A DNA stretch of 25,004 bases, taken from Candidatus Moraniibacteriota bacterium. Lineage in GTDB: Bacteria; Patescibacteriota; Minisyncoccia; Moranbacterales; UBA2206. Position 1 is the first letter of the stretch, and each line of letters opens with the position of its first letter. The stretch lies in NCBI GenBank assembly GCA_003543115.1, contig DPJH01000033.1, positions 1-25,004 on the forward strand, written 5' to 3'. Below the pieces are notes generated by a model. The model saw only the letters and a program-made list of their open reading frames with translations. It was not told the DNA's origin and ran no database searches. The position numbers were made by a program, and so were the translations under genes. Shown here piece after piece: positions 14,245 to 20,964 of this stretch.

Positions 14245-15654
14245 ATGCCAAATAAAAAATTAATTGCAACTTTGATAATTTTGTTGGTTGTGGTTTTCAC
14301 TGCAGCAGTATATTTGGGGCTGCGAAAAAATGAATATGCATCACAAGAGATAGTTGAAAAAAAGCGACTCTTTATGGATGAATTTTTTCCCAAAACAGCA
14401 TGTAATTTTCCCAATGATGAAGAGGCTGAAAAAAAAGCGCTAGAAAATGAAAAAATCGATTTTTGCAACTGCATCTCCGATAAGCAGCACATAGAATCTT
14501 GCAGGAAGGAAGTTATGGACACGGCCTTTTATAATAACGCCCAAGAACAACTGGACGAAACTCTTTGTGAAAAAATAGAGAACAAGGAAATAAAAAATGA
14601 ATGCAACAATGCAGTGATGATTTCTTTGAAAGAAATGTCCAATGGAAACTTACAAGGACTGGCCAATAACTATGACGCTGCGCATAATGAAAAAGCTATA
14701 TCCATATATGAAAATCTCATTCAAAAAGATAAGGCGGGAATTGAGAACCATATCTCTCTTGCCAGGATGTATGCCGAAAAAGGGCTGAAAGAGCAAGAAA
14801 AGGGCGGCAATCAATCAATGTATGTACAAAAAGCATTCAAGACGATAGAAAAAGCCAAGGCTATCGATAAGGATAATTCGGAGGTATACCGGGTAGAAGG
14901 ATATATTAATGAAATAAAGCCGGATCTTGTTCAGGCTCGTCTTATGTATGAAAAAGCTATTGAGCTTGATCCGAAAAATGTCTTTGCGTACATCGGCAGG
15001 GGGCATGTAAATCGAATGTTTGGAATTTTGGATGTGGCGGCAGAAGATTTCAATCGTGCGGCAAAACTGGACGCAAATAAGCAATATGTTCACATATATG
15101 CTAATATGTGCAACATTGAGATGACCCGGGGGAATAATGAAGAGGCTGTGAAAAATTGTAAGACTGTCACAGATAAAAATGGCGTCGATCCGGTTATTAA
15201 ATCGGAAGCCTGTCAGACCTTAGCCCGCATACTTCTTATTAATAACGATATTGTCCAAGCTAGGAATTATTTGATGAAAGCTCAATCGCTTGCTCCTAAT
15301 GATCCTAATTTATATGTAGGGCTGGCTACTCTAAGCGGGTATGAAGGCAATTTTTTAGAAGAGGAGAAAAATGCCAAAAAAGCAATCGAGCTTTCTCCTA
15401 CGAAGGCGATGGGATATTTGGCTCTTTCTTTCGCTTTTCGCGATCAAGAAAAATATAAAGAGGCTATTACGGAGGCTCAGAAGGGAATCGAAAAAGTCTC
15501 TCAGGATGTTTCCTTGCTCGCTCCCTACAAGGCTGGCATAGAAAGTCGCCTTAACGGGTCTATAGCGGCAGCCTATGGAGAAATGGGCGATACGGCCAAG
15601 CAAAATGAATATGAAAAAAAAGCGGAAGAAGCATTAATAAAAAATAATAAATAA
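14245..15654 (+). CDS. Membrane-anchored extracytoplasmic TPR protein
   Basis: A 469-residue protein with one N-terminal hydrophobic span (about 7-25, after a KK start), which should leave the rest outside the membrane. Residues 50-125 hold six cysteines (C53, C74, C76, C86, C108, C120) in a pattern that could form disulfides. From about residue 145 to the end come tetratricopeptide repeats, for example ARLMYEKAIELDPKNVFAYI, AEDFNRAAKLDANKQYVHIY and EKNAKKAIELSPTKAMGYLA, about seven or eight in all. TPR arrays bind other proteins, so a scaffold role at the cell surface is likely; the ligand is unknown. It is followed after only six bases by the gene for the Cys-rich exported protein, so the two are probably made together. 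No Shine-Dalgarno sequence. Confidence 0.85.
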   Translation: MPNKKLIATLIILLVVVFTAAVYLGLRKNEYASQEIVEKKRLFMDEFFPKTACNFPNDEEAEKKALENEKIDFCNCISDKQHIESCRKEVMDTAFYNNAQEQLDETLCEKIENKEIKNECNNAVMISLKEMSNGNLQGLANNYDAAHNEKAISIYENLIQKDKAGIENHISLARMYAEKGLKEQEKGGNQSMYVQKAFKTIEKAKAIDKDNSEVYRVEGYINEIKPDLVQARLMYEKAIELDPKNVFAYIGRGHVNRMFGILDVAAEDFNRAAKLDANKQYVHIYANMCNIEMTRGNNEEAVKNCKTVTDKNGVDPVIKSEACQTLARILLINNDIVQARNYLMKAQSLAPNDPNLYVGLATLSGYEGNFLEEEKNAKKAIELSPTKAMGYLALSFAFRDQEKYKEAITEAQKGIEKVSQDVSLLAPYKAGIESRLNGSIAAAYGEMGDTAKQNEYEKKAEEALIKNNK

Positions 15655-15660
15655 TTAATT

Positions 15661-16254
15661 ATGAAAAAATTTATCATTTATAGCGCAGTTATTTTGATGC
15701 TTGCAGTGATATCGGTGATCTCCGTGAAATTATTTTCTGCTGGCGGGTTTGTGAATGAATCCCGAGCCAAAGGAGGTACTGCAGCTAAATTGAAGCCTGG
15801 ATACACCATAAACTATACAGGGATCGATCCTGCTTGTTCCGGAAGCAGAGGTTGTCCGGTTGTAACTTATTATAATGATCCCAACGGAGTGGAACATTGT
15901 ACAAATACCAGCCCTTCTCCTTATGTAAGCTCTTCAAAGCCAAAATCAAAACCGAAAGCAAATACAAGTTCAAGCCAAACATCCAATCCAGGAAATTCAG
16001 GGTCTAATTCCGGCTCAAATTCTGGTTCAGGATCAAATCCTCCTGGAAATTCTGGACCGGATTGCAGCTGTTCTTCCAGTACTTGCGTTGGACAGACTTG
16101 CAATAATGGAAATTGCTCAGGCACAAAGCAGCCTGATTGCAGCTGTGCTGATGATATATGCATAGGAAAAACTTGCAATGGAACATGTGGAGCTACCTGC
16201 AATGGAAGAAAAGATTGCCGAAATGAAAATTGGAGAGAAGTCAGTCCGGAATAA
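15661..16254 (+). CDS. Small exported cysteine-rich protein with tandem CxC modules
   Basis: A 197-residue protein with a signal peptide or anchor (KK then a hydrophobic stretch, about 4-27). Residues 45-82 hold three cysteines (C59, C65, C80). A Ser/Pro/Gly/Asn-rich linker follows (about 83-132). Two tandem modules then share the pattern CxC-x4-C-x4-C: C135, C137, C142, C147, C152 and C160, C162, C167, C172, C176, with C180 and C186 after them. There are 15 cysteines in total. Both modules open with PDCSC and have a C-hydrophobic-G-x-TC core, so one is a duplicate of the other. I do not recognise a named domain. The layout suggests a disulfide-rich surface or secreted protein on a flexible stalk. 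Its function is unknown; it is probably co-expressed with the upstream TPR protein. Confidence 0.8.
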   Translation: MKKFIIYSAVILMLAVISVISVKLFSAGGFVNESRAKGGTAAKLKPGYTINYTGIDPACSGSRGCPVVTYYNDPNGVEHCTNTSPSPYVSSSKPKSKPKANTSSSQTSNPGNSGSNSGSNSGSGSNPPGNSGPDCSCSSSTCVGQTCNNGNCSGTKQPDCSCADDICIGKTCNGTCGATCNGRKDCRNENWREVSPE

Positions 16255-16274
16255 ACACACTGACTTATGAATTT

Positions 16275-16305
16275 AAAAACACTGAATGATTTTTTCAGTG
16301 TTTTT
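16275..16305 (+). terminator. Intrinsic terminator after the Cys-rich gene
   Basis: AAAAACACTGA (16275-16285) pairs perfectly with TCAGTGTTTTT (16295-16305) around a 9-base loop. It closes the TPR/Cys-rich unit 20 bases after the stop. Confidence 0.85.
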
Positions 16306-16313
16306 ATGCTTTA

Positions 16314-16342
16314 TTGACCTATGGTTATTTTATTGCTAAAAT
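16314..16342 (+). promoter_or_regulatory. Sigma-70-type promoter opening the nucleotide-metabolism run
   Basis: TTGACC (16314-16319), 17 bases, TAAAAT (16337-16342). The start would be near 16349, with a leader of about 28 bases. A second TAAAAT, within GTAAAATAAAT, lies at 16363-16368, eight bases before the ATG, but lacks a -35 box. Confidence 0.65.
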
Positions 16343-16376
16343 AATACGGTGCCTAATTAGTGTAAAATAAATATTA

Positions 16377-16937
16377 ATGGAAGGAAAAAAGAAAATAGTC
16401 ATCGGTCTCTTGGGGGAAAGCGGCTCGGGAAAAGATACGGTAGCTGAATATCTTAGAGAGAAACACGGAGCTAAATTAATGAGATTCGCAGATCCCTTAA
16501 AAGAGATTTTACACATATTTTTTGATAAGATTTCCCGTGAGGACCAGCAGTGGCTGGCTTTGCAGCTCAGGGAAAGATTTGGAAGAGATATTTTCCCCAA
16601 AGCGCTAAAAAGAAGAATTGAAAATGAATCTGGAATAATTGTGGTGAACGGAATCAGATTTTGGGAGGATTATGATTTTATTGAAGGTTTTGATCCAGGA
16701 TATGTCATTTATGTGACTGCCGATCAAAAGGTTAGGTGGGAAAGATCTTCTAAAAGAGGCGAGAAATCTGATGATGGAGCTGATTTTAAGAGATTTCAAG
16801 AATTGGAACAATCTGAAACGGAAGTGCATATACCGGAAATAGGAGAAAAAGCCGGTTTTATCATTAGAAATGAAAAAGATTTGAATTTTTTGCTTGAAGA
16901 AACGGACAGAATTATGAATGAGATTGCAAATAAATAG
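16377..16937 (+). CDS. P-loop kinase, deoxynucleoside-monophosphate-kinase-like
   Basis: A 186-residue cytoplasmic P-loop protein. The Walker A motif is GESGSGKDT (13-21) and is followed by RFADPLKEI (36-44). The pairing of GKDT with FADPLK is typical of phage-type dNMP kinases and related dephospho-CoA-kinase-fold proteins. A strand ending in VVNGIRFWED and a lid-like basic segment (VRWERSSKRGEKSDDG) follow. I infer phosphorylation of a deoxynucleoside monophosphate, helped by the context: a dCMP deaminase, ThyA, DHFR and dUTPase are encoded downstream. An unusual dephospho-CoA kinase remains possible. The gene has its own promoter and a terminator just after the stop, so it is a single-gene unit. 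No Shine-Dalgarno sequence. Confidence 0.75.
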   Translation: MEGKKKIVIGLLGESGSGKDTVAEYLREKHGAKLMRFADPLKEILHIFFDKISREDQQWLALQLRERFGRDIFPKALKRRIENESGIIVVNGIRFWEDYDFIEGFDPGYVIYVTADQKVRWERSSKRGEKSDDGADFKRFQELEQSETEVHIPEIGEKAGFIIRNEKDLNFLLEETDRIMNEIANK

Positions 16938-16947
16938 AACGGGAAAT

Positions 16948-16972
16948 CCCTTTGTGAAAAGGGTTTTTTTTT
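16948..16972 (+). terminator. Intrinsic terminator after the dNMP-kinase-like gene
   Basis: CCCTTT (16948-16953) pairs with AAAGGG (16958-16963) around a 4-base loop, followed by nine T residues. Confidence 0.8.
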
Positions 16973-17035
16973 GACCAAAGCAAGCCAGAAGAGTAGAATT
17001 AAATGAGATAAGAGTTAAAACTTTAGATAGCAAAG

Positions 17036-17602
17036 ATGAAAAAGCAGCGTATTATTGCAATTTTAGGGCTTCCAGGATCAGGAAAGTCGGTGGCAATAAA
17101 TCATATAATGAAAAAATATGATTGGACAAAAATTTATTTTGGAGATGTTACCTTTGATGAGATGAAAAGATTAGGACTGGAAATAAATGAAAAGAATGAG
17201 CGGAAGATTAGAGAGGGATTGCGTAAAAAATTTGGCGAACTATGTTATGTTAAGAGGGTTGTAGAGAAAATTTTGCAGCTTAATCAATCCCCAATAATTT
17301 TATTGGAGAGCCTATATTCTTGGCCTGAATATTTGTTCTTAAAAAATAAATTTGGAGAAAATCTAAAGACAATTGCCATATATGCTTCTCCAAAAAAGAG
17401 ATATGTCCGGTTGAAAAATAGGAAAATCCGTCCGTTGAATTTCGAGGAAGCGAGAAGCAGGGACTATTCTCAGATTGAAAACCTGTTTCAGGCCGGTCCG
17501 ATAGCAATGGCGGATTATCTCTTGGTAAATGAAGGTTCCAAGAAAGAATTGTACAGAAAAATTGATGAAATAATCGAGACTAAGTCAAATAATTTTTTGT
17601 AA
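17036..17602 (+). CDS. P-loop kinase of UPF0200 / dephospho-CoA-kinase-like type
   Basis: A 188-residue protein with Walker A GLPGSGKS (11-18). The late block ARSRDYSQIENLFQAGPIAM is followed by ADYLLVNEGS. This R-D-x-x-x-I segment followed by ADY-hydrophobic-hydrophobic-VNEGS closely resembles the UPF0200 family best known from archaea, whose fold is adenylate-kinase-like but whose substrate is not established. A middle segment, REGLRKKFGELCYVKRV, also fits that family. It is the first gene of a tight run of three (11 and 3 bases apart) ending in the dCMP deaminase, so a nucleotide or nucleotide-cofactor substrate is likely. No Shine-Dalgarno sequence is clear. Confidence 0.7.
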   Translation: MKKQRIIAILGLPGSGKSVAINHIMKKYDWTKIYFGDVTFDEMKRLGLEINEKNERKIREGLRKKFGELCYVKRVVEKILQLNQSPIILLESLYSWPEYLFLKNKFGENLKTIAIYASPKKRYVRLKNRKIRPLNFEEARSRDYSQIENLFQAGPIAMADYLLVNEGSKKELYRKIDEIIETKSNNFL

Positions 17603-17613
17603 ATGGACGGTCT

Positions 17614-18303
17614 TTGACCAAAACAGCAGAAACTAGTAAAATAAAGGAGTTAAATTCTTTAATCTTTGATGAATGTATGAATAAGTCTAATTTTTTTGGA
17701 GCTAACAAATCTAAGATTTTCGATGGATTGTCTGTTTGTGAAGGTCAATTCATAGAGGATCTTAATAGGTTGAAGGAGTCGGTAGAGCATTGCAGGGGAT
17801 TGGGAATGGAAATTGTTCTAACGCAGGGCACGTGGGATTTGTTGCACATTGGACACGCCAGATATTTCAAAGAGGCTAAAAATCATGGTGATTTGCTTAT
17901 TGTAGGCGTTGATAGCGATGAGAAGGTACGAGAGCGCAAGGGACCGGAGCGTCCGATAGTTCCGCAAGAAGAAAGATTGGAAATGATCGCTCATACCAGA
18001 TATGTCGATATAGTAGTCCTAAAGGAATTGGCTACGCCAAAATGGCAGCTTATAAAAATTGTAAGACCGGATGTTTTGATTGCTACAAAAGAAACCTATA
18101 GCGATGAGCAATTGGAGGAATTAAAAAAATATTGTGAAAAAATTGTAGTTTTGGAGCCTCAGGCTACCACCTCTACGAGTGCAAAAATCAGAAGACTTCA
18201 AATTTCAACAGCCAAAAAATTAGAAGAAAAGCTGACGCCTAGAATCCTAAGCTCAATCAAGGAGGTATTGGCGGAAATTAAGGAAGAAAAATTAAAAAAA
18301 TAA
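17614..18303 (+). CDS. HIGH-motif nucleotidyltransferase (cytidylyltransferase-like)
   Basis: The core from about residue 66 has TQGTWDLLHIGHARYFKEAK with HIGH at 78-81, then DLLIVGVDSDEKVRERKG, ERPIVPQEERLEMI and the signature TSTSAKIR (186-193, standing for the usual ISTT/ISSS-x-hydrophobic-R). This is the RfaE-C/TagD/FAD-synthetase-like fold, which couples CTP or ATP to a phosphorylated acceptor with release of pyrophosphate; the acceptor cannot be told. About 65 residues precede the core, unlike TagD-type enzymes of about 130 residues. The start is uncertain: TTG 17614 gives 229 residues, and in-frame ATGs lie at 17677 and further in at residue 65. An AAGGAG at 17644 serves none of these well. 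The gene ends three bases before the dCMP deaminase gene. Confidence 0.8.
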   Translation: MTKTAETSKIKELNSLIFDECMNKSNFFGANKSKIFDGLSVCEGQFIEDLNRLKESVEHCRGLGMEIVLTQGTWDLLHIGHARYFKEAKNHGDLLIVGVDSDEKVRERKGPERPIVPQEERLEMIAHTRYVDIVVLKELATPKWQLIKIVRPDVLIATKETYSDEQLEELKKYCEKIVVLEPQATTSTSAKIRRLQISTAKKLEEKLTPRILSSIKEVLAEIKEEKLKK

Positions 18304-18306
18304 AAG

Positions 18307-19185
18307 ATGAAAAAAGATATAATTGCATATGTTCCGGTTTTGCATGATGGTTATCGCCGTTTTTTTGAAAAGTACCAGAATGCAAATCTCCATATTCTTG
18401 GACAAGAATTGATCTTCGAACATGACACTTTGACAAAGGAGATCCGTCAATTGGAGCCTGAATTAGTCAAGAAATCTATTGAAAGTTGGGGAATTTTTGA
18501 AAATGTAGGAATCGCCGGTAAAAAAGAACTTTTAGAGATAAAGGAAAATTCCGAGAAAATAGTCATGCCGAATGATGAAGTCATGAGAGTTTTGTCTGAA
18601 AAATATTTTTCAGGAAAGGAAGTGGATTTTGATGACATATTCCTGCGGTGGGACAAGCACAATACGGTTAGGGAATTCCCGACTGATCCGGATAGGAGAA
18701 TAACAACAGATGATTTTGACAAGGAAATGATGCTGGCAGCCAACCTTTTTTCTAAAAACAGCTCTGACTGGTGGCGAAGAATCGGTTCGGTGATTGTGAA
18801 AGACGGGAAAATAATTGTTTCAGCCTGCAACAAGCACGTGCCGTCGGAGCAGATGCCGTTCGTAAACGGTGATCCGCGCAGCAATTTCCATAAAGGCGTC
18901 CACTTGGAACTTTCCACTGCTATCCATTCGGAGGCTGCAGCGATTGCGCAATCGGCTAGGGAAGGTATCAGTCTTGAGGGAGCTAGCATCTATGTCACGA
19001 CCTTTCCGTGCCCGCCGTGCGCTAAATTGATCGCTTATTCCGGCATTAAGAAAATTTATTATAATATCGGTTATGGCGTCTTGGACGGCGAAAGTATTTT
19101 GAAAGATAATGGCGTGGAAATAATTTTCGTAGACGTTGATCTTCCGCAGGAAAAGACTTTGGGCGATGTGATTTATAAAAAATAA
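18307..19185 (+). CDS. dCMP deaminase with an N-terminal nucleotidyltransferase-like extension
   Basis: The C-terminal half (about 135-292) is a zinc deaminase of the cytidine/deoxycytidylate family. Zinc ligands are H207 with catalytic E209 (IHSEAAAI), and C235 and C238 in PCPPC; an asparagine and the KHVPSEQMPFVNGD loop lie before them. It should convert dCMP to dUMP for ThyA. The first 130 residues are not part of the deaminase fold. They begin IIAYVPVLHDGYRRFFEKY and then NANLHILGQELI, where HDGY stands where a HIGH-type enzyme has HxGH; later comes DDIFLRWDKHNTVREF. I read this as a possible degenerate nucleotidyltransferase or nucleotide-sensing domain, which is inference. It is the last gene of a three-gene run and is followed by a bidirectional terminator. 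Confidence 0.85.
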   Translation: MKKDIIAYVPVLHDGYRRFFEKYQNANLHILGQELIFEHDTLTKEIRQLEPELVKKSIESWGIFENVGIAGKKELLEIKENSEKIVMPNDEVMRVLSEKYFSGKEVDFDDIFLRWDKHNTVREFPTDPDRRITTDDFDKEMMLAANLFSKNSSDWWRRIGSVIVKDGKIIVSACNKHVPSEQMPFVNGDPRSNFHKGVHLELSTAIHSEAAAIAQSAREGISLEGASIYVTTFPCPPCAKLIAYSGIKKIYYNIGYGVLDGESILKDNGVEIIFVDVDLPQEKTLGDVIYKK

Positions 19186-19206
19186 AATATTTTTAGGTAT
19201 AAAAAT

Positions 19207-19239
19207 CAAGCCCTGAGTCTGAATAGACTGCAGGGCTTG
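19207..19239. terminator. Bidirectional terminator between convergent genes
   Basis: CAAGCCCTG (19207-19215) and CAGGGCTTG (19231-19239) pair perfectly, and AGTCT/AGACT inside (19216-19220 and 19225-19229) continue the stem with one bulged G and a GAAT loop. On the plus strand TCGTTTTGG follows; on the minus strand ATTTTTAT follows. It serves the dCMP deaminase gene and the convergent unit ending at 19268. Confidence 0.85.
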
Positions 19240-19267
19240 TCGTTTTGGTTAATAGTCTGCTTTGGGC

Positions 19268-19816
19268 TTATCTTCGCAAGCAATCAAAACGTGGATCGGA
19301 GAGCGGAAGACGCGTTCCTTTAATTGCCAAGTCTATATGTTGACTTGCCGCATCGTTTCCGCTTGTGGAAGACTGGATGTCGTCCAGATTATTGACAAAT
19401 GCAATGCTCTTTGTGTCCGAGATAATGGTGCCTGGCTCGTTCCTCAATACGACTGCTGGGGCGTAGGAACGAAATGCTAACGTGGATATTGGTTCAATGC
19501 ATCCATCTATAAACGCATAGAATTCAATCTCCCAATGACGATCAGCGATTTTCCACTGTTCCCGGATCAGTTCATCGGTGAATTCAGCCAAAGGTTTGAT
19601 TACGTATCCGCGATTGGCAGCGTCTATGTTTTGTGTCTCATCATCGCAGAAAAAGAACGACGAAGACAGGCAACCATTGTCTAGGTATTGGATGCGAGCA
19701 CCGAGAATGATCTTTGAATCGTTCTGCTTCAGAAATGTAATGAATGCTTGCAATATTTTGATGAACCAGTTGGCATTCATCACATCATTTTTGATTACAA
19801 TATAAAGTCCTCTCAT
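19268..19816 (-). CDS. Hypothetical protein, paired with the HxHxH HIT gene
   Basis: A 182-residue protein I do not recognise. It starts MRGLYIVIKNDVMNANWFIK and has a mixed alpha/beta look with a double aromatic stretch (SSSFFFCDDE) and no membrane span, signal peptide or known metal motif. Its ATG overlaps the TGA of the upstream HIT gene (ATGA), so the two are translationally coupled. A G-run (GGGGGGA) lies about seven bases before the ATG, one of very few purine-rich ribosome sites in the window. The pair also has more G+C than its neighbours, pointing to acquisition from elsewhere. Confidence 0.7.
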   Translation of the reverse strand: MRGLYIVIKNDVMNANWFIKILQAFITFLKQNDSKIILGARIQYLDNGCLSSSFFFCDDETQNIDAANRGYVIKPLAEFTDELIREQWKIADRHWEIEFYAFIDGCIEPISTLAFRSYAPAVVLRNEPGTIISDTKSIAFVNNLDDIQSSTSGNDAASQHIDLAIKGTRLPLSDPRFDCLRR

Positions 19817-20340
19817 TTGACATTCCCCCCTTGTTGATCTTCGAATGATGCGAGTCTTGCGACTCTCCTTGCTTCCTCCTCCGGACCTCGATCTTTGGCA
19901 AAAGTTGCCTTGGCTGGTCCGGTCAGGTCTGGCTCCTGAATATGAGCGTGCAGATGCCGAATCGTGCTGGCGTTGAAGTCGGGATGTCCGAAGCGCATCG
20001 CTAATCCTCCGCCTCGCATGCCAAATTCAGTGATTGTCCATTGAAACATCTCTCCGAATTCAGCCCAAGCTTCCGGGCTGATCGGCATGACATCATTTTC
20101 ATTCCCATGTTTTCTAAAGACGAGCACGAGGTGATGGCGGTGATGTTTGTAGGGGAAATCATTGAATTTCAATATCCAATATTTGCCTTCCCGAATAGGC
20201 GGATTTTTCCACCCCTCGGGCTGGCAAAAAGGACAAATTCCTTTTCTGACAGTTTCTTGCATCAACTGGTACTGCTCGGCTGTTCTGGTACGCATAATTG
20301 TGCCAAGCTCTTCATGTTGGTCCTTCTTTTCATCTGCCAT
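19813..20340 (-). CDS. HIT-superfamily protein, HxHxH type
   Basis: A 175-residue protein with CPFC (36-39), a conserved strand region YWILKFNDFPYKHHRHHLVL, GGGLAMRFGHPDFN and the histidine triad HLHAH (129-133). HIT proteins bind nucleotides; those with three histidines are usually hydrolases of nucleoside phosphoramidates or dinucleotides. The CPFC pair and an upstream histidine may bind zinc. The C-terminal tail (about 140-175) is charged and probably disordered. The gene has a real ribosome site, AAAGGATC, about eight bases before the ATG, and is the only one here to stop with TGA. It is a paralogue of the HIT gene next to thyA but has a different triad. Its substrate is unknown. Confidence 0.8.
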   Translation of the reverse strand: MADEKKDQHEELGTIMRTRTAEQYQLMQETVRKGICPFCQPEGWKNPPIREGKYWILKFNDFPYKHHRHHLVLVFRKHGNENDVMPISPEAWAEFGEMFQWTITEFGMRGGGLAMRFGHPDFNASTIRHLHAHIQEPDLTGPAKATFAKDRGPEEEARRVARLASFEDQQGGNVK

Positions 20341-20363
20341 GATGTGATCCTTTGGTTTGTGGT

Positions 20364-20391
20364 TTAATAAATTTCAATATGCAATTGACAA
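20364..20391 (-). promoter_or_regulatory. Promoter of the HIT (HxHxH)/hypothetical gene pair
   Basis: On the minus strand TTGTCA (20391-20386), 16 bases, TATTAA (20369-20364). The -35 box overlaps the foot of the terminator hairpin of the preceding gene, leaving a leader of about 17 bases that contains the AAAGGATC ribosome site. Confidence 0.5.
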
Positions 20392-20421
20392 AAAACTGAT
20401 ATAAAAGTATATCAGTTTTTT
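20390..20421. terminator. Perfect 14-bp hairpin terminator after the thyA-HIT unit
   Basis: AAAAAACTGATATA (20390-20403) and TATATCAGTTTTTT (20408-20421) are perfect complements with a 4-base loop. Read on the minus strand it ends the thyA-HIT transcript 26 bases after the HIT stop. Its symmetry makes it usable in either direction. Confidence 0.88.
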
Positions 20422-20446
20422 GTTAAAAAGTCAATTTTCTATACAG

Positions 20447-20941
20447 CTATCTTTCTAATTTCTTATAGCCTAATTTCACTTTTAATTTGTCATGCGTAGA
20501 ATCAGTTCCTTTGGCGTTGCCAACAATCAGTTGAACATGGTAGTGGTCCACGCTTCCGCCAGTATATTCTGTTTTGCCAAAACGCACAAAAAATGATCCT
20601 CCTTCTATTTTAAATTCTTTCTCTGCCCAACCGATCAACTCGAACAATTCTTTGGCTGCTTCCGGATCGATTTCTGAAGGCAGAGTAGCATGTTTTTTAT
20701 AGACAAAAAGCAGGTGTAGTTTCGTTCCTTCGTAGGGGCTCATGTTTTCTGAAACATACCACCAGACACTTTCATTGAGAATGGGTTTAGGGTGATATTT
20801 GGTAAAATATTCAGGGCAAAATGGGCATACTCCGTCATCGGTGATTTTTTTCATCAAATCAATCTGCTCAGGCGTGCGGGCATGATTGAAATCTAAAAAT
20901 CCAATTTTTTCCTTAGGAGTATATTTACCATTATTAGACAT
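20447..20941 (-). CDS. HIT-superfamily protein, HxHxQ type
   Basis: A 164-residue protein with CPFC (39-42), YVSENMSPYEGTKLHLLFVY, an EGGSFFVRFG strand and the active-site segment GGSVDHYHVQLIV with H133, H135 and Q137. The HxHxQ form marks the GalT/Ap4A-phosphorylase branch of HIT proteins, which transfer a nucleotidyl group through a covalent histidine intermediate, rather than the HxHxH hydrolases. The gene lies 23 bases downstream of thyA on the same strand and is followed by a terminator, so thyA and this gene form one unit. The link to thymidylate metabolism is by context only. No Shine-Dalgarno sequence. Confidence 0.8.
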   Translation of the reverse strand: MSNNGKYTPKEKIGFLDFNHARTPEQIDLMKKITDDGVCPFCPEYFTKYHPKPILNESVWWYVSENMSPYEGTKLHLLFVYKKHATLPSEIDPEAAKELFELIGWAEKEFKIEGGSFFVRFGKTEYTGGSVDHYHVQLIVGNAKGTDSTHDKLKVKLGYKKLER

Positions 20942-20964
20942 AAGCTGTATAATTTAAGTATTTT

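Noticed and set aside
19262..19480. Plus-strand open frame in the convergent region after the dCMP deaminase gene
   Set aside because: It runs antisense to the 182-residue minus-strand gene, which has a ribosome site and start-stop coupling; the plus frame has neither.
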